Assembly: GCA_963816785.1 (NCBI GenBank)
Contig: CAWFLL010000004.1
Location: forward strand, 186,001 to 250,000
Direction: 5' to 3'
DNA: 64,000 nucleotides
Source of the DNA: VRUE01 sp963816785
GTDB taxonomy: Bacteria; Actinomycetota; Thermoleophilia; Solirubrobacterales; 70-9
The stretch's first letter is position 1. Every line of letters starts with the position of its first letter. A model generated the notes under the pieces. It worked only from the letters and a program-made list of their open reading frames with translations, searched no databases and was not told the origin of the DNA. Below are positions 32,405-40,641 of this stretch, in pieces. The translations under genes were made by a program, and so were the position numbers.

Positions 32405-34273
32405 CCAGCCGAAGCGGCGGCCGAGGAAGATGACGCCGCCGAGGGCGAGGCCGCCGGTGCCGAGGCCGACGCCGATCGGTGCCAACGGCTTCGGTCCGGG
32501 TGGCGGCTCCTTCGCTTCGAACGGCTGCGCCGGAGCCTGTTCGGGTTCGTCCCCCTCCGTCGAGGGCGACACCGGGACCGGCGGGCCCGGAGTCGCGGTC
32601 GGTGGGGTCAGCGGTGGCGATCCGCCGGATCCGGATCCGGAGCCGACTCCGCCTGACGGCGACGGCGGCAGGCCTTCCGAAATCGACGGCACCCCCGGCA
32701 ACGACGGGGTCGAGGGTGTCGTCGAGCCACCTTTCGGTTTGGCGGGGGCCGGCGGCTTCGGCGCCCGCGGCGGCGGCGCTATCGGGAGTGACGTTCCGGC
32801 GATCGCCGGCAGCACCTGGCCGGTCACCCAGACCGGGGTCTGATCGCTGGAGGAGGAGTAGGAGAAATGGCCGTCCGCGTCCTGGCGTGCGAGCAGGTAG
32901 TCGCGGGCCGAGTTGCCGCCCTCGCTGATCGATGCGGGATCGGCCCCGACGGCGATCATCCCCTGCGCCGCCCACGCGGTCGACTGGGAGTTCGAGGAGC
33001 CGGAGTTGCCGAGGGCGAAGCCTCCGCTGGAGCGCTGCGCCTTGCGCAGGAAGGAGAGGCCCCCCTGGGCGACCTTCGAGCTCCGCATCGCCTGCATCAC
33101 GGCGCCGGTGCCGTCCGGGGTGCTGGGTGAGCCGGGCTCATCGCCCCATCCCCCATCGCGGTTCTGGACGTCGGCGAGCCAGGACAGCGAGCTTTCGAGC
33201 CCGCCCGTCTCCCCGGCGGCGCGGAGGGCGAGCACCGCGTAGGCGGTCGAGCCCGGCCATCCCTCCCAGGAGCCGTTGTCGCGGCGGCGTTTGACCAGGG
33301 CGCTGACAAGGTCGCGGCCCCCGAAGGAGCGCGAGTTCACGCCGGCGCCCCCGAGGGCGAGGATCGTGCGCGCGAAATCGCCGCTGCTGCTGAGGTCGCC
33401 GACGCTCGAGCGAAGGTAGTCGACCGGAGTGCTCCCTCCCTTCGAGATGTCGAGCGGATTGCGCCCCGCGGCCTCGAGGCCGAGCATCACCCAGCCGGTG
33501 ATCGAGGGGCTCGAGCTGCTGCCTGGGCTCGAGCCCCAGCCCCCGTCGCTGTTCTGGACGGAGACCAGCCAGCTCGCGGCTCCCTCTTCGCCCGTGGCTC
33601 CCTGCGCCCGGCCGGGGAGCGCCGTCACCAGCAGCAGGGCGGCCAGCATCGTCCCGACCAGCGCCGGGGTGCGGGCCCGCCACTCGAACCTCTCCCGGAA
33701 GCGGACCAGCATCCGCAGCATCGCCGGCCCGGCGATCAGCGCGAACACGATGTTGCCGATCGCGTGGGCGAGGTCGAACGGGATCGCCCGCGACTCGAGC
33801 GCGAGAAAACGCTGTAGGGAGAGCTCGCCTCCGTAGGTTGCCATCAGGGAGAAGTTTAGGAGCGCCCCGTAGGCGAGCCCCGCAAGTCCGCATGCGGCCG
33901 CCAGCGTGAAGCGGCCGATCTCGCGCCTGGGCAGGGAAAGCGCGGCGCCGAAGACCCCGCACAGCCCCCAGCCCGCCATCTGCCACGGCGTCCACGGGCC
34001 CTGCCCGAACCAGAGGTTGGAGACGAGGGCGGCGAGGCCGCCGACGGCGAAGCCGGGCGCCGGGCCGAGCGCGTAGCCGGCGAGGATGACGATGTCGGTC
34101 GTCGGCTTCACGTTGGGGAAGGCGGCGAACGCGATCCGTCCCGCGATCGCCAGCGCGGCCAGCGCGGCGACCAGCGCCACCACCTGCGAGGGAGGGCGCG
34201 AGCGCTCATACCAGGCGAACCCGGCGAGCAGGACGCCGCCGAGGATCAGGAAGCTCGCCAGCTCCCAGCTCAC
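32402..34273 (-). CDS. ECF transporter S component fused to an extracellular alpha/alpha toroid
   Basis: 623 residues with an unusual order. Residues 1-190: six-helix ECF substrate-binding (S) component, with FPNVKPTTDIVILAGYALG and NLWFGQGPWTPWQMAGWGL. Residues about 203-222: another membrane segment. Residues about 232-500: prenyltransferase/squalene-oxidase-like repeats (WLVSVQNSDGGWGSS, RDNGSWEGWPGSTAYAVLAL, WLADVQNRDGGWGDEPGS, QRSSGGFALGNSG, ARQDADGHFSYSS). Then a Pro/Ser/Gly linker and a final C-terminal membrane segment ending FLGRRFGW. The toroid fold is that of the alpha-domain of intrinsic factor and transcobalamin. With the upstream B12 riboswitch and DUF4430 proteins, a cobalamin or corrinoid importer is inferred. 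GTG 34273 overlaps the EcfA stop. Confidence 0.85.
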   Translation of the reverse strand: MSWELASFLILGGVLLAGFAWYERSRPPSQVVALVAALAALAIAGRIAFAAFPNVKPTTDIVILAGYALGPAPGFAVGGLAALVSNLWFGQGPWTPWQMAGWGLCGVFGAALSLPRREIGRFTLAAACGLAGLAYGALLNFSLMATYGGELSLQRFLALESRAIPFDLAHAIGNIVFALIAGPAMLRMLVRFRERFEWRARTPALVGTMLAALLLVTALPGRAQGATGEEGAASWLVSVQNSDGGWGSSPGSSSSPSITGWVMLGLEAAGRNPLDISKGGSTPVDYLRSSVGDLSSSGDFARTILALGGAGVNSRSFGGRDLVSALVKRRRDNGSWEGWPGSTAYAVLALRAAGETGGLESSLSWLADVQNRDGGWGDEPGSPSTPDGTGAVMQAMRSSKVAQGGLSFLRKAQRSSGGFALGNSGSSNSQSTAWAAQGMIAVGADPASISEGGNSARDYLLARQDADGHFSYSSSSDQTPVWVTGQVLPAIAGTSLPIAPPPRAPKPPAPAKPKGGSTTPSTPSLPGVPSISEGLPPSPSGGVGSGSGSGGSPPLTPPTATPGPPVPVSPSTEGDEPEQAPAQPFEAKEPPPGPKPLAPIGVGLGTGGLALGGVIFLGRRFGW

Positions 34274-34986
34274 CGTGCAGCCTCCCCCGAAAGGTGGGCG
34301 GCCCCCTGCTCGGGCGTGACGATGCCCGGCAGGTCGAGGATCCTCGCCACCTCGGTCGCGAAGTACCAGCCGCCGGACAGGACCTCGCCGGCGGCGCCGT
34401 CGGCGATCACGACCCCGTCGCCGAGGAGGACGACCCGCTCGGCGAAGGCGGCGGCGAACTCGACATCGTGGGTGGCGACGACCGCCCCCGCGCCGCGCCC
34501 GGCGAGCCGCTCGATCAACCCGGCGAGGTCCCGCTTGCGCGCCCGGTCCATGCCCCTCGTCGGCTCGTCGAGCGCGACCAGGCCGGGCAGCTCGCCGCGC
34601 TCGATCCCGCCGGCGAGCACGATCGCCAGCGCCAACCGCTGCCGCTCCCCTCCGGAGAGGTCCCTCGGGTCGGCATCGACGGCGTGCTCGAGCCCGACCA
34701 CCCGCAGCGCCTCGAGCCCCTGCTCTCCCGGCAGCTCGTCGCCGACTCGCTCCCGCACCAGGTAGTCGCCGGGGCTCTGCGTCAGCAGCGCGACCCCGCC
34801 CGGGGCCGCGACCCTCCCCCGCACCGGCTCCACAAGCCCCGCCACCGTCCGCAACAGCGTGCTCTTCCCGGCCCCATTCCTGCCCATCAGCGCGACCCGC
34901 TCGCCCCGCTCGACGGTGAGATCCACCCCTTTGAGGACATCACGCCCCTCGTCGCCATCCCCGAGCTCGACCCAGAGGTCTCGCAC
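34270..34986 (-). CDS. ecfA: ECF transporter ATP-binding domain, second copy
   Basis: 238 residues from GTG 34986. Complete ABC ATPase: Walker A LMGRNGAGKSTLLRTVAG, signature DLSGGERQRLALAIVLAGG, Walker B LVALDEPTRGMD and switch His in VVATHDVEFAAAFA. It pairs with the first ATP-binding copy upstream. In many relatives both copies are one chain; here a palindromic element (35005-35116) and a frame change lie between them. The stop overlaps the S-component fusion gene. Confidence 0.9.
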   Translation of the reverse strand: MRDLWVELGDGDEGRDVLKGVDLTVERGERVALMGRNGAGKSTLLRTVAGLVEPVRGRVAAPGGVALLTQSPGDYLVRERVGDELPGEQGLEALRVVGLEHAVDADPRDLSGGERQRLALAIVLAGGIERGELPGLVALDEPTRGMDRARKRDLAGLIERLAGRGAGAVVATHDVEFAAAFAERVVLLGDGVVIADGAAGEVLSGGWYFATEVARILDLPGIVTPEQGAAHLSGEAAR

Positions 34987-35979
34987 CTCGAGGACCGCTG
35001 CAGTAGGGGATCGGACCCCCTCCGAACGGCTTGTACTTTTTCGCCCGAGTGCGTCGGCGAGAGACGCCTCGCTGCCCGCGGCGAAAAATTGAGTGAGGAG
35101 GGGGTCCGATCCCCCTCCTCAACAGGCTCGATTCTCGAGAGAAGCTGGCGGGCGTCGCGGACCCCGATGGGAAGTGGCTCGATGCCTGCGAGGGAGAAGA
35201 GGCGGGCGGCGGGGGTCTCCAAAGCTGGATCGGCCCGTTGCGCCCAGCTCAAGAAGTCGCGCGGGTCGCCGTCGAAGCTGATGGCCCCGGCGTCCAGGCG
35301 ACGACGCGGTCGGCCGCCGCAAGGCAACGCTCGAGGCGATGTTCGGCGATGAGGACCGTCACGCCCCACTCCTCGTTCAGCCGTCGCAGCAGCCAGGTCA
35401 GCTCGTCGCCGGCGACAGGATCGAGCTGGGAGGTGGGCTCATCCAGGAGCACGAGCTGGGGGCGGGTGACGAGCGCGGCGGCAAGCGCAACTCGTTGAAG
35501 CTCTCCGCCCGAGAGGGTGTCGACCGTCCTGCTGAGAAGCTCGGGGATGGCCAGGGCGAGGGCCACCTCCTCGACCGCCCGCGCCCGGGCGGCCGGTGGC
35601 TCCCCCCGCAGCTCGAGCGGCAGCTCGATCTCGGCCGCGACCGTGGTCGATACGACCTGGGTCTCCGGGTCCTGGGCGACGTAGCCGACGGCGGCGGCCA
35701 GCTCGCCCGGGCCGGAGGCGATCGCGTCGAGCCCGGCGACCTCGATCCGCCCCGAGATCTCGCCGCCGTGGAAGTGCGGAACGAGGCCGCAGGCGGCACG
35801 AAGCAGGGTCGTCTTCCCGCAGCCGGAGCGACCGGCAAGAATCACGAACTCTCCGGCGCCGATCTGCAGCGAGACGTCGGCGAGGGCGGCACGGGGCCCC
35901 TTCGGGTAGCTGTAGCCGACCCCGTCGAGGACCAGGGCCGGGGGCGCGGGTGGCGCGGGTGGCGGCCGCCAGGTCAGCC
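34887..35979 (-). CDS. ecfA: ECF transporter ATP-binding domain, first copy (frameshifted)
   Basis: Walker A is VILAGRSGCGKTTLLRAACG, the Q-loop region YVAQDPETQVV, the signature TLSGGELQRVALAAAL, and Walker B LVLLDEPTSQLDP with H in LIAEHRLERCL. Near 35297 a C is probably missing, because the frame moves to AGAISFDGDPRDFLSWAQRA and LFSLAGIEPLPIGVRDA. No ATG/GTG/TTG exists in the N-terminal frame (LVLDGVGYSYPKGP), so the real start is likely the GTG at 35979 with a second indel in the C-rich 35935-35970 stretch. The shifted frame runs through a palindromic element to a stop at 34887. The first ATPase half of the cobalamin ECF module. Confidence 0.8.
35005..35116. repeat. Nested palindromic element within the ecfA region
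   Basis: Outer arms at 35005-35023 and 35097-35116 are inverted copies (GGGGATCGGACCCCCTCC type). Inside them TTTTTCGCC (35037-35045) pairs with GGCGAAAAA (35080-35088), and GCGTC (35051-35055) pairs with GACGC (35063-35067). RNA from either strand would fold into one long stepped hairpin. It sits exactly between the two ATPase domains, which are usually joined directly or by a short spacer, so it looks inserted. Confidence 0.75.
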
Positions 35980-36846
35980 ACGTCGCACCCGAGGAGCAAG
36001 GCCCGAGAGGGCGATCACGGCCGCCAGCGCGACGGTCGCGGGACCGGTGTCGAGCCCGACCGTGGGATAGGCGTGGAAGCCGCCTGCGCCGACCAGCTTC
36101 CCGGCGACCGCCGCGGCCAGCACCATGGCGCCGAACGCGTAGAAGCGGCCGTCGTGGCGGGAGCGGTCGCGGCGGCCGGGCGCCCGCGGCGACCCGAGGC
36201 CGTAGCCGCGGAGCTCGAGCGTCGCGGCGACATCGACGGCGCGGTCGAGCGAGCCGGCGAGAAGGCGGCGCGCGAGGGACGCCCGGCCGACCGGGGCGGC
36301 GGCCCGGCCGCGAAGCCGGGCGGCGTCACGAAGCCGGGCCGCGTCCGCGGCCGCCACCGGGACGAGGCGGGAGACAAGCGTCGCGGTCAGCGCCGAGCGC
36401 CCGGCCAGGGGCCGCAGCGCCCGCAGCACCCGGTCCGGGTCGACGCAGGCCGAGTAGACGGCGAAGGCGACCAGGACCACGAGCGCGCGCAGGGCAAAGA
36501 TCGCGCCATCGGCTATCGCCTCGGCGGTGACGTCGACCCGGCCGAACCCCGGCCACTCGCCGAGCCGGGCGAGCACCGTCTCGCCGCGGGTGACGACGAT
36601 CGCGTTGACGACCACGATCAGGAGCCCGAGTGTCAGGCCCATCCAGAGCGCGGCCCGCACCGCGCGCGGAGCTCCGGCCAGCATGCCGGCCGTGACCGCC
36701 GCCGCCCCGGCCGCGGCGAGGATGAGCGGGCTCGAGTAGAGGAAGGCGACGGCGAGGGGCGAGCCGAGGTAGGCAACCGCGGCGAGGGGCGTGGCCGACT
36801 GCAGCGGCCCGGGCCTCGGCGTGTATGCGAACGGCGACCTGATCAC
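35974..36846 (-). CDS. ecfT: ECF transporter transmembrane component EcfT
   Basis: 290 residues. CbiQ/EcfT family membrane coupling protein that links EcfA to the S component. GTG 36846 overlaps the stop of the preceding DUF4430 gene (GTGA). Hydrophobic helices near 25-75 and 110-135 (FALRALVVLVAFAVYSA) and the C-terminal half are typical. The conserved EcfA-coupling sequence is seen as AARLRDAARLRGRAA and LELRGYGLGSPRAPGRRDR, with the family's Ala-Arg-Gly motifs. The last segment includes VGAGGFHAYPTVGLDTGPAT. Confidence 0.87.
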   Translation of the reverse strand: MIRSPFAYTPRPGPLQSATPLAAVAYLGSPLAVAFLYSSPLILAAAGAAAVTAGMLAGAPRAVRAALWMGLTLGLLIVVVNAIVVTRGETVLARLGEWPGFGRVDVTAEAIADGAIFALRALVVLVAFAVYSACVDPDRVLRALRPLAGRSALTATLVSRLVPVAAADAARLRDAARLRGRAAAPVGRASLARRLLAGSLDRAVDVAATLELRGYGLGSPRAPGRRDRSRHDGRFYAFGAMVLAAAVAGKLVGAGGFHAYPTVGLDTGPATVALAAVIALSGLAPRVRRG

Positions 36847-37768
36847 GATCCCAGCGGAAGCGGCGCCTCCTCGCCGCCCTCGGTGGCCACCGCGTAATGG
36901 TCTCGCAGCGAGTCCGCGGTGAGCAGTGCGGCAGCAGCCTCGGTGCCCGCTGCGCTGACACCGCTGACGATCCAGGTCGGAGGCGCGTCGAAGCGGCGGG
37001 TCGCCGCGACCAGGCCCGCGAGCGCCCCGAAGCGGTGAGCCACCTCCCCTGCTTCGTCGAGCCCGAGCAGCGCCGGCTCGCCCCGCGCTCCTCGAACTGG
37101 GCGAAGACGCCGCTGGCCTGCGGGCCGGCCTCGAGCTGCGCCGCGGCGGGATCGGAGCGCAGCCGCGCCCACGGCCCGACCAGGACCCGGATCGGGCTCG
37201 GCACGACCCCCTCCCCGCCCGCCACGACCCTCGCCCCGACGTCCCCCAATCGCCGTTCCACCGTCCCGCAGGCGGGTCCGCCGCCGCGGCATTCGACGAC
37301 GGTCGGGTGCTGCCGGCCCTCATAGCCGCCGGCGAAGGGGTGCGGCCAGGAGCCGACGACGGCCGGGACCGAGCGCGCCGCCGACCAGTCGCGGTAGTCC
37401 CACCAGATCGCCTCGCCGCCGCGGAGCGGGAAGTCCGCGGCGCCGACGCTCGACTCGACGCCGTCGACGTAGAAGAACCAGTCCGATGACCGATTCCCGC
37501 CGCCCTCGGCCTCGAGGCCGTCGATCGACTGCACGAAGCCGCCCCCGTAGCGGGTGGTGATCTCCGCGTTGCGGTCGAGCACCCGCATCACCGTGTCGGA
37601 CTCGGTGACCTCGTCGGCGCCGAAGGGGGTCACCGGCCCGGCCCCGTAGTCACGGGTCACGGTCAGCCCGACCTCGCCTAGGTCCTCGCCCGGGCCGAGG
37701 CCGCAGCCGGCGACCGCGAGCGCCGCAACGAGCAGCGCGATCGCGATCGCCGGGCTGGCGCGCCTCAC
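36843..37768 (-). CDS. DUF4430 (transcobalamin C-terminal-like) lipoprotein, frameshifted
   Basis: Starts at GTG 37768. Signal peptide with lipobox LAVAGC, so it is predicted to be anchored outside the membrane. Residues about 30-130 are a DUF4430/transcobalamin-like C-terminal domain: VGLTVTRDYGAGPVTP, DTVMRVLDRNAEITTRYGGG, SSDWFFYVDGVESSVGA and GGEAIWWDYRDWS. The end lies in another frame after about 37085, where one G seems missing; it continues EPALLGLDEAGEVAHRFGAL and stops at 36843 overlapping ecfT. Likely captures or presents the corrinoid to the transporter. Confidence 0.83.
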
Positions 37769-37772
37769 GGCA

Positions 37773-38523
37773 TCAGCCCTGGGGACAGGCGCCGAGCACG
37801 CAGACCGGCACCCCGTTCGAGGGGATGTCCTTGCCGTGGCGGGCGACCAGCCTCGTCGGCGCGGTCAGGACCACGGTCGCCCTGCCGTCGGCTGCCGTCG
37901 GCCCGGTGGCGCCGGGAACCGTCGCCCCGGCCGCGGGCTTGCGCTTTCCCTTGTCGTTGTAGGAGAAGGCCCGGACTTCGAACGGCACCCCCGGCACCGA
38001 TTCGGACGGAGCTTCCAGCGCAAGCTCGTTCGGGTACGGGAACGGGGCCAGCGCCCACAGCACCTCGTCGTCCTTCCTCAGCTTCACCGAGTCGCCGCCG
38101 AGTTCCGGATTCTTGTGGTTGACCTTCAGGTACCAGGACTGCTTGGCGGTGCCGGCGGAGCCGCCGACCCTGCAGATCCCGAGCCCGAATTCGGACACGA
38201 AGGCATCGGTCACCAGCAGCGGCCGCAGCGAGGCCGTCGACTTCGCGGCCTGGGCGAGCAGGCCGAGCGCGGTCGGGCCCTTGACGGTGACGTGCTTCCC
38301 GCTGCCGCCGGTTCCTTTCCCGAGGCAGGTCGCCTTCGGGCTGGTCGGGACCTTCGTGGTCCCGGTCTGCAGCGTCTCTTCGGCAAGCGCCCTGCCGCCT
38401 GCGCCGACCACGCGCAGGTCGGCGCGGGTCCCTTTCGCCGCCGCCGAGCGCGACGGTCGAGAACAGCACTGCGATGGTCAGCGCGCACGCCGCGGCCAAC
38501 CGGGGGAGAACGATTCTTGGCAT
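37773..38523 (-). CDS. Secreted DUF4430-like protein, frameshifted
   Basis: First gene after the riboswitch. ATG 38523 gives a signal peptide (MPRIVLPRLAAACALTIAV, FSTVALGGG). Near 38440 the frame changes and continues RVVGAGGRALAEETLQTGTT, VKGPTALGLLAQAAKS, GLGICRVGGSAGTAKQSWYL, KVNHKNPELGGDSVKL and DDEVLWALAPFPYP. This is the DUF4430 pattern of a ligand-lid beta domain with the Trp/Tyr-rich strand and the 'DGD-W' type end. A second domain (VPFEVRAFSYNDKGKRKPAA) resembles an Ig-like repeat. No lipobox is obvious, so it may be released or surface-bound. It ends five bases before the lipoprotein start. Confidence 0.8.
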
Positions 38524-38555
38524 TGAAGCCACCCTTTCCTCGAGGGTTGTCATGG

Positions 38556-38735
38556 CTGGCCGGGGACAGGTCTCCTGGCTCCCGGGCTTGTCGGCCGCAC
38601 CTTCCCGAGGGCTCTGTGTCGCCCTCAGTGGCCGGCGCTTCTCTTGTGCGCCTGCGGCTTCCTTTGCCCGGTCACAGTGGCGGGACCGCGCCGGTCTTTC
38701 ACCGGACTTCCCTTGACCACCGGCCGTATCGCGGC
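38556..38735 (-). ncRNA. Cobalamin (B12) riboswitch
   Basis: Minus-strand RNA carries the conserved elements in order: GGGAAGTCCGGTGAAAGACC, GTCCCGCCACTGTGACCGG, AAGCC, GGCCACTGAGGG, CGGGAAGGTGCGG and the 3' end GAGCCAGGAGACCTG. The two outer strands (CCGGTGG near 38725 and CCCCGGCC near 38560) can form P1. It ends about 33 bases before the first DUF4430 gene, so cobalamin would repress the transport operon. The long stretch 38524-38867 has no protein gene; it holds this riboswitch, its promoter and the divergent promoter. Confidence 0.95.
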
Positions 38736-38867
38736 GCAGTCTATCCACCGGCCGCGGCGGCAACCGCGCCGGCCGGGCGCCGGACGTTCGTCCAGCGGCC
38801 CTGGAACGGCCGGAGATGGCCGACTACGCTCGAGGGCCGGGACAGCTTCAGACCCTTGGAGGTGCTC

Positions 38868-39551
38868 ATGAGGCAGGCGTCTTGGCGGCAGTCTCCGGCG
38901 TTGCTCGTCTCCCTGCTGGCGCTTCTCCTAGCGCTCGGCGGGACCGTCTACGCGGCGAAGAGGATCAGCGGCAAGACGATCGTCGTCAAGTCGCTGCCGG
39001 GCAACCGGCTCAAGCCCCGCTCGGTCGCCGCCAACCGGCTCAAGCCCGGGGTGCTCGGCAAGCAGATCAACGGGCCGCTGACCGGCGCCGACATCGACGA
39101 GCAGAGCCTCGGCACGGTGCCGAGCGCGGCGCACGCCCAGACCGCCGACCGTGCCCAGAGCGCGATCGACGCCGACACCGCGCTCAATGCCGTCAACGCG
39201 GTCGACGCGCAGACGGTCAACGGGTTCGGCGCCGGCTGCGCGGCCGGCACCCAGCCATTCGCCGGCGCCTGTTGGGAGGCGTCGCCCGCGGCCACCGCCC
39301 TGACCGCCCCCGCCGCGGCCGCCGCCTGCGCCGCCCGCGGTGGGACGCTGCCGGAGGCGCTCCAGCTCGCCGCCTTCGCGAACCTGGAAGGGGTGAACCT
39401 GGACGAAGGGGACGAGTGGACAAGCGATATAGCAAGCGTGTCTGGACTGGACCTCTACGGCGTCGTCACCGTTTCGAACGAGAGCAAAATCAACTTCGCC
39501 CTTTCAACCAACACCCGCAAGTACCGCTGCGTGATCCCGCTCGTCAGCTAA
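38868..39551 (+). CDS. Exported protein with a low-complexity stalk
   Basis: 227 residues. ATG 38868 has a good ribosome site (TTGGAGG). Signal peptide (LLVSLLALLLALGGTVYAA), then a polar repeat-rich region (SGKTIVVKSLPGNRLKPRSV, AANRLKPGVLGKQING, GADIDEQSLGTVPSA) and an Ala-rich stretch with HAQTADRAQSAIDADTA. The end has several Cys (AGCAAG, GACWEAS, ACAARGG, YRCVI), suggesting disulphides. Such stalk proteins are common in Solirubrobacterales-like genomes (recalled, not checked). The function is unknown; surface location is likely. Confidence 0.75.
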   Translation: MRQASWRQSPALLVSLLALLLALGGTVYAAKRISGKTIVVKSLPGNRLKPRSVAANRLKPGVLGKQINGPLTGADIDEQSLGTVPSAAHAQTADRAQSAIDADTALNAVNAVDAQTVNGFGAGCAAGTQPFAGACWEASPAATALTAPAAAAACAARGGTLPEALQLAAFANLEGVNLDEGDEWTSDIASVSGLDLYGVVTVSNESKINFALSTNTRKYRCVIPLVS

Positions 39552-39622
39552 CACGCCGCAGACCGATCGGATCTCGGACGCTCGTCGAAGTCCGGGAGAC
39601 CGGGGCTTTATCCTCAGTACCG

Positions 39623-40558
39623 ATGCGACCCGGCCCGCCCAGTGCCAAGTTGCGCGTCGCGGGTCCGCTCGCGGCGCTCGCCCTGACGGCGGCGATTGCG
39701 GTCGCCGTCGCGCCCGTCGCTGCCGCCGCCCCGGGGCGCGTCAGCCCGAAGGGACCCGCCCAGCCCCGCGAACAGGCGCGCGCGATCGCCTACTGGACTC
39801 CCGCCCGGATGCGCGCCACGCCGCCCCTCGACGCGCGCACGCCGCTCGAAGACCTCGCCGCCGCCAGCTTCGCGCCGGTGCCCGAACCGAGCGTTCCCCC
39901 GTTCGCGGTCAACGGCCGCCTCTTCGTCCGCCAGGGGGGTGAGCAGGGCTTCTGCTCGGCGACCGCGATCAACTCCCCGACCCGGCGCCTGGTCCTGACC
40001 GCCGCCCACTGCCTCAACTCCGGCCCGCGCGGCCTGCGGGGCCGCACCACCTGGTCGCGCCTTGTCCTGTTCGTCCCCGCCTTCACCAACGGGGTCGCGC
40101 CGTTCGGCGCCTTCGTCGCCCACCGCAACGCGGTCCACGTGCCGCTGCAGTGGATCAAGCTCGGCAACCCCAACTTCGACATCGGGGCGGCCCAGGTCTC
40201 GCCCAACGCCGAAGGGGCGAACGTCGCCGACGCCGTCGGAGGTGGCGCCGCGATCGCCCTCGACCTCGGCCGCAAACAGCAGTTCCAGACCTTCGGCTAT
40301 CCGGGCAGGGTCCGCCGCATGCAGGGGTGCAGCTCCCCCTACGTCGGCGACGACAGCACCACCTACCGGATCCCCGGGCCGCCGACGATCGCGATCCGCT
40401 GCCACTGGGCCCCCGGCGCCAGCGGCGGCGGCTGGCTCATCGAAGAAGGCAAGACGATCAACGGCCTCACGAGCTATGCCAAGCGCCTCGACACCCACCA
40501 CACCTTCGGCCCCTACTTCAGCCAGCGGAACGTCGGGCCACTCGTCGCCGGCCTCTGA
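39623..40558 (+). CDS. Secreted trypsin-like serine protease
   Basis: 311 residues from ATG 39623. Signal peptide (LAALALTAAIAVAVAPVAAAA). Catalytic His in RRLVLTAAHCLNSG, Asp in NPNFDIGAAQVS, and Ser in WAPGASGGGWLI, in chymotrypsin order. Cys pairs flank the His (FCSATAIN and AHC) and GCSSPY/RCHW. V8-like or trypsin-like peptidases of this size are secreted. Its substrate is unknown. Confidence 0.88.
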   Translation: MRPGPPSAKLRVAGPLAALALTAAIAVAVAPVAAAAPGRVSPKGPAQPREQARAIAYWTPARMRATPPLDARTPLEDLAAASFAPVPEPSVPPFAVNGRLFVRQGGEQGFCSATAINSPTRRLVLTAAHCLNSGPRGLRGRTTWSRLVLFVPAFTNGVAPFGAFVAHRNAVHVPLQWIKLGNPNFDIGAAQVSPNAEGANVADAVGGGAAIALDLGRKQQFQTFGYPGRVRRMQGCSSPYVGDDSTTYRIPGPPTIAIRCHWAPGASGGGWLIEEGKTINGLTSYAKRLDTHHTFGPYFSQRNVGPLVAGL

Positions 40559-40563
40559 GGAAA

Positions 40564-40639
40564 GGCGCCGCCTCCTCTGCTTTCGCGGGGGCCAAGGAAT
40601 CAGACTGCGATTGGCCCCGCTCGCGTCGGGGGCGGCGCC
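40564..40639. terminator. Hairpin between convergent protease and TPR genes
   Basis: Outer arms GGCGCCGCC (40564-40572) and GGCGGCGCC (40631-40639) enclose an inner stem GCGGGGGCCAA/TTGGCCCCGC with one bulge. Position between two convergent genes suits a bidirectional terminator. The core CAGACTGCGATTGG has slight resemblance to the linker repeat but no ORF. Confidence 0.6.
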
Positions 40640-40641
40640 GC

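Noticed and set aside
32402..34273. Terpene cyclase or protein prenyltransferase
   Set aside because: The repeats have the QNxDGGW pattern, but the N-terminal third is an ECF S component, the protein is membrane-anchored, and the operon is B12-controlled. No DxDD-type catalytic motif was seen.
35974..36846. EcfT-EcfA as a cobalt/nickel (CbiMNQO) transporter
   Set aside because: No CbiM/CbiN-like subunits with N-terminal His metal sites are present, and the operon has DUF4430 proteins and a cobalamin riboswitch instead.
40564..40639. Ninth copy of the linker repeat
   Set aside because: A short resemblance (CAGACTGCG...GCTCGCG) exists, but there is no mini-ORF, no overlap with flanking genes, and the genes are convergent.
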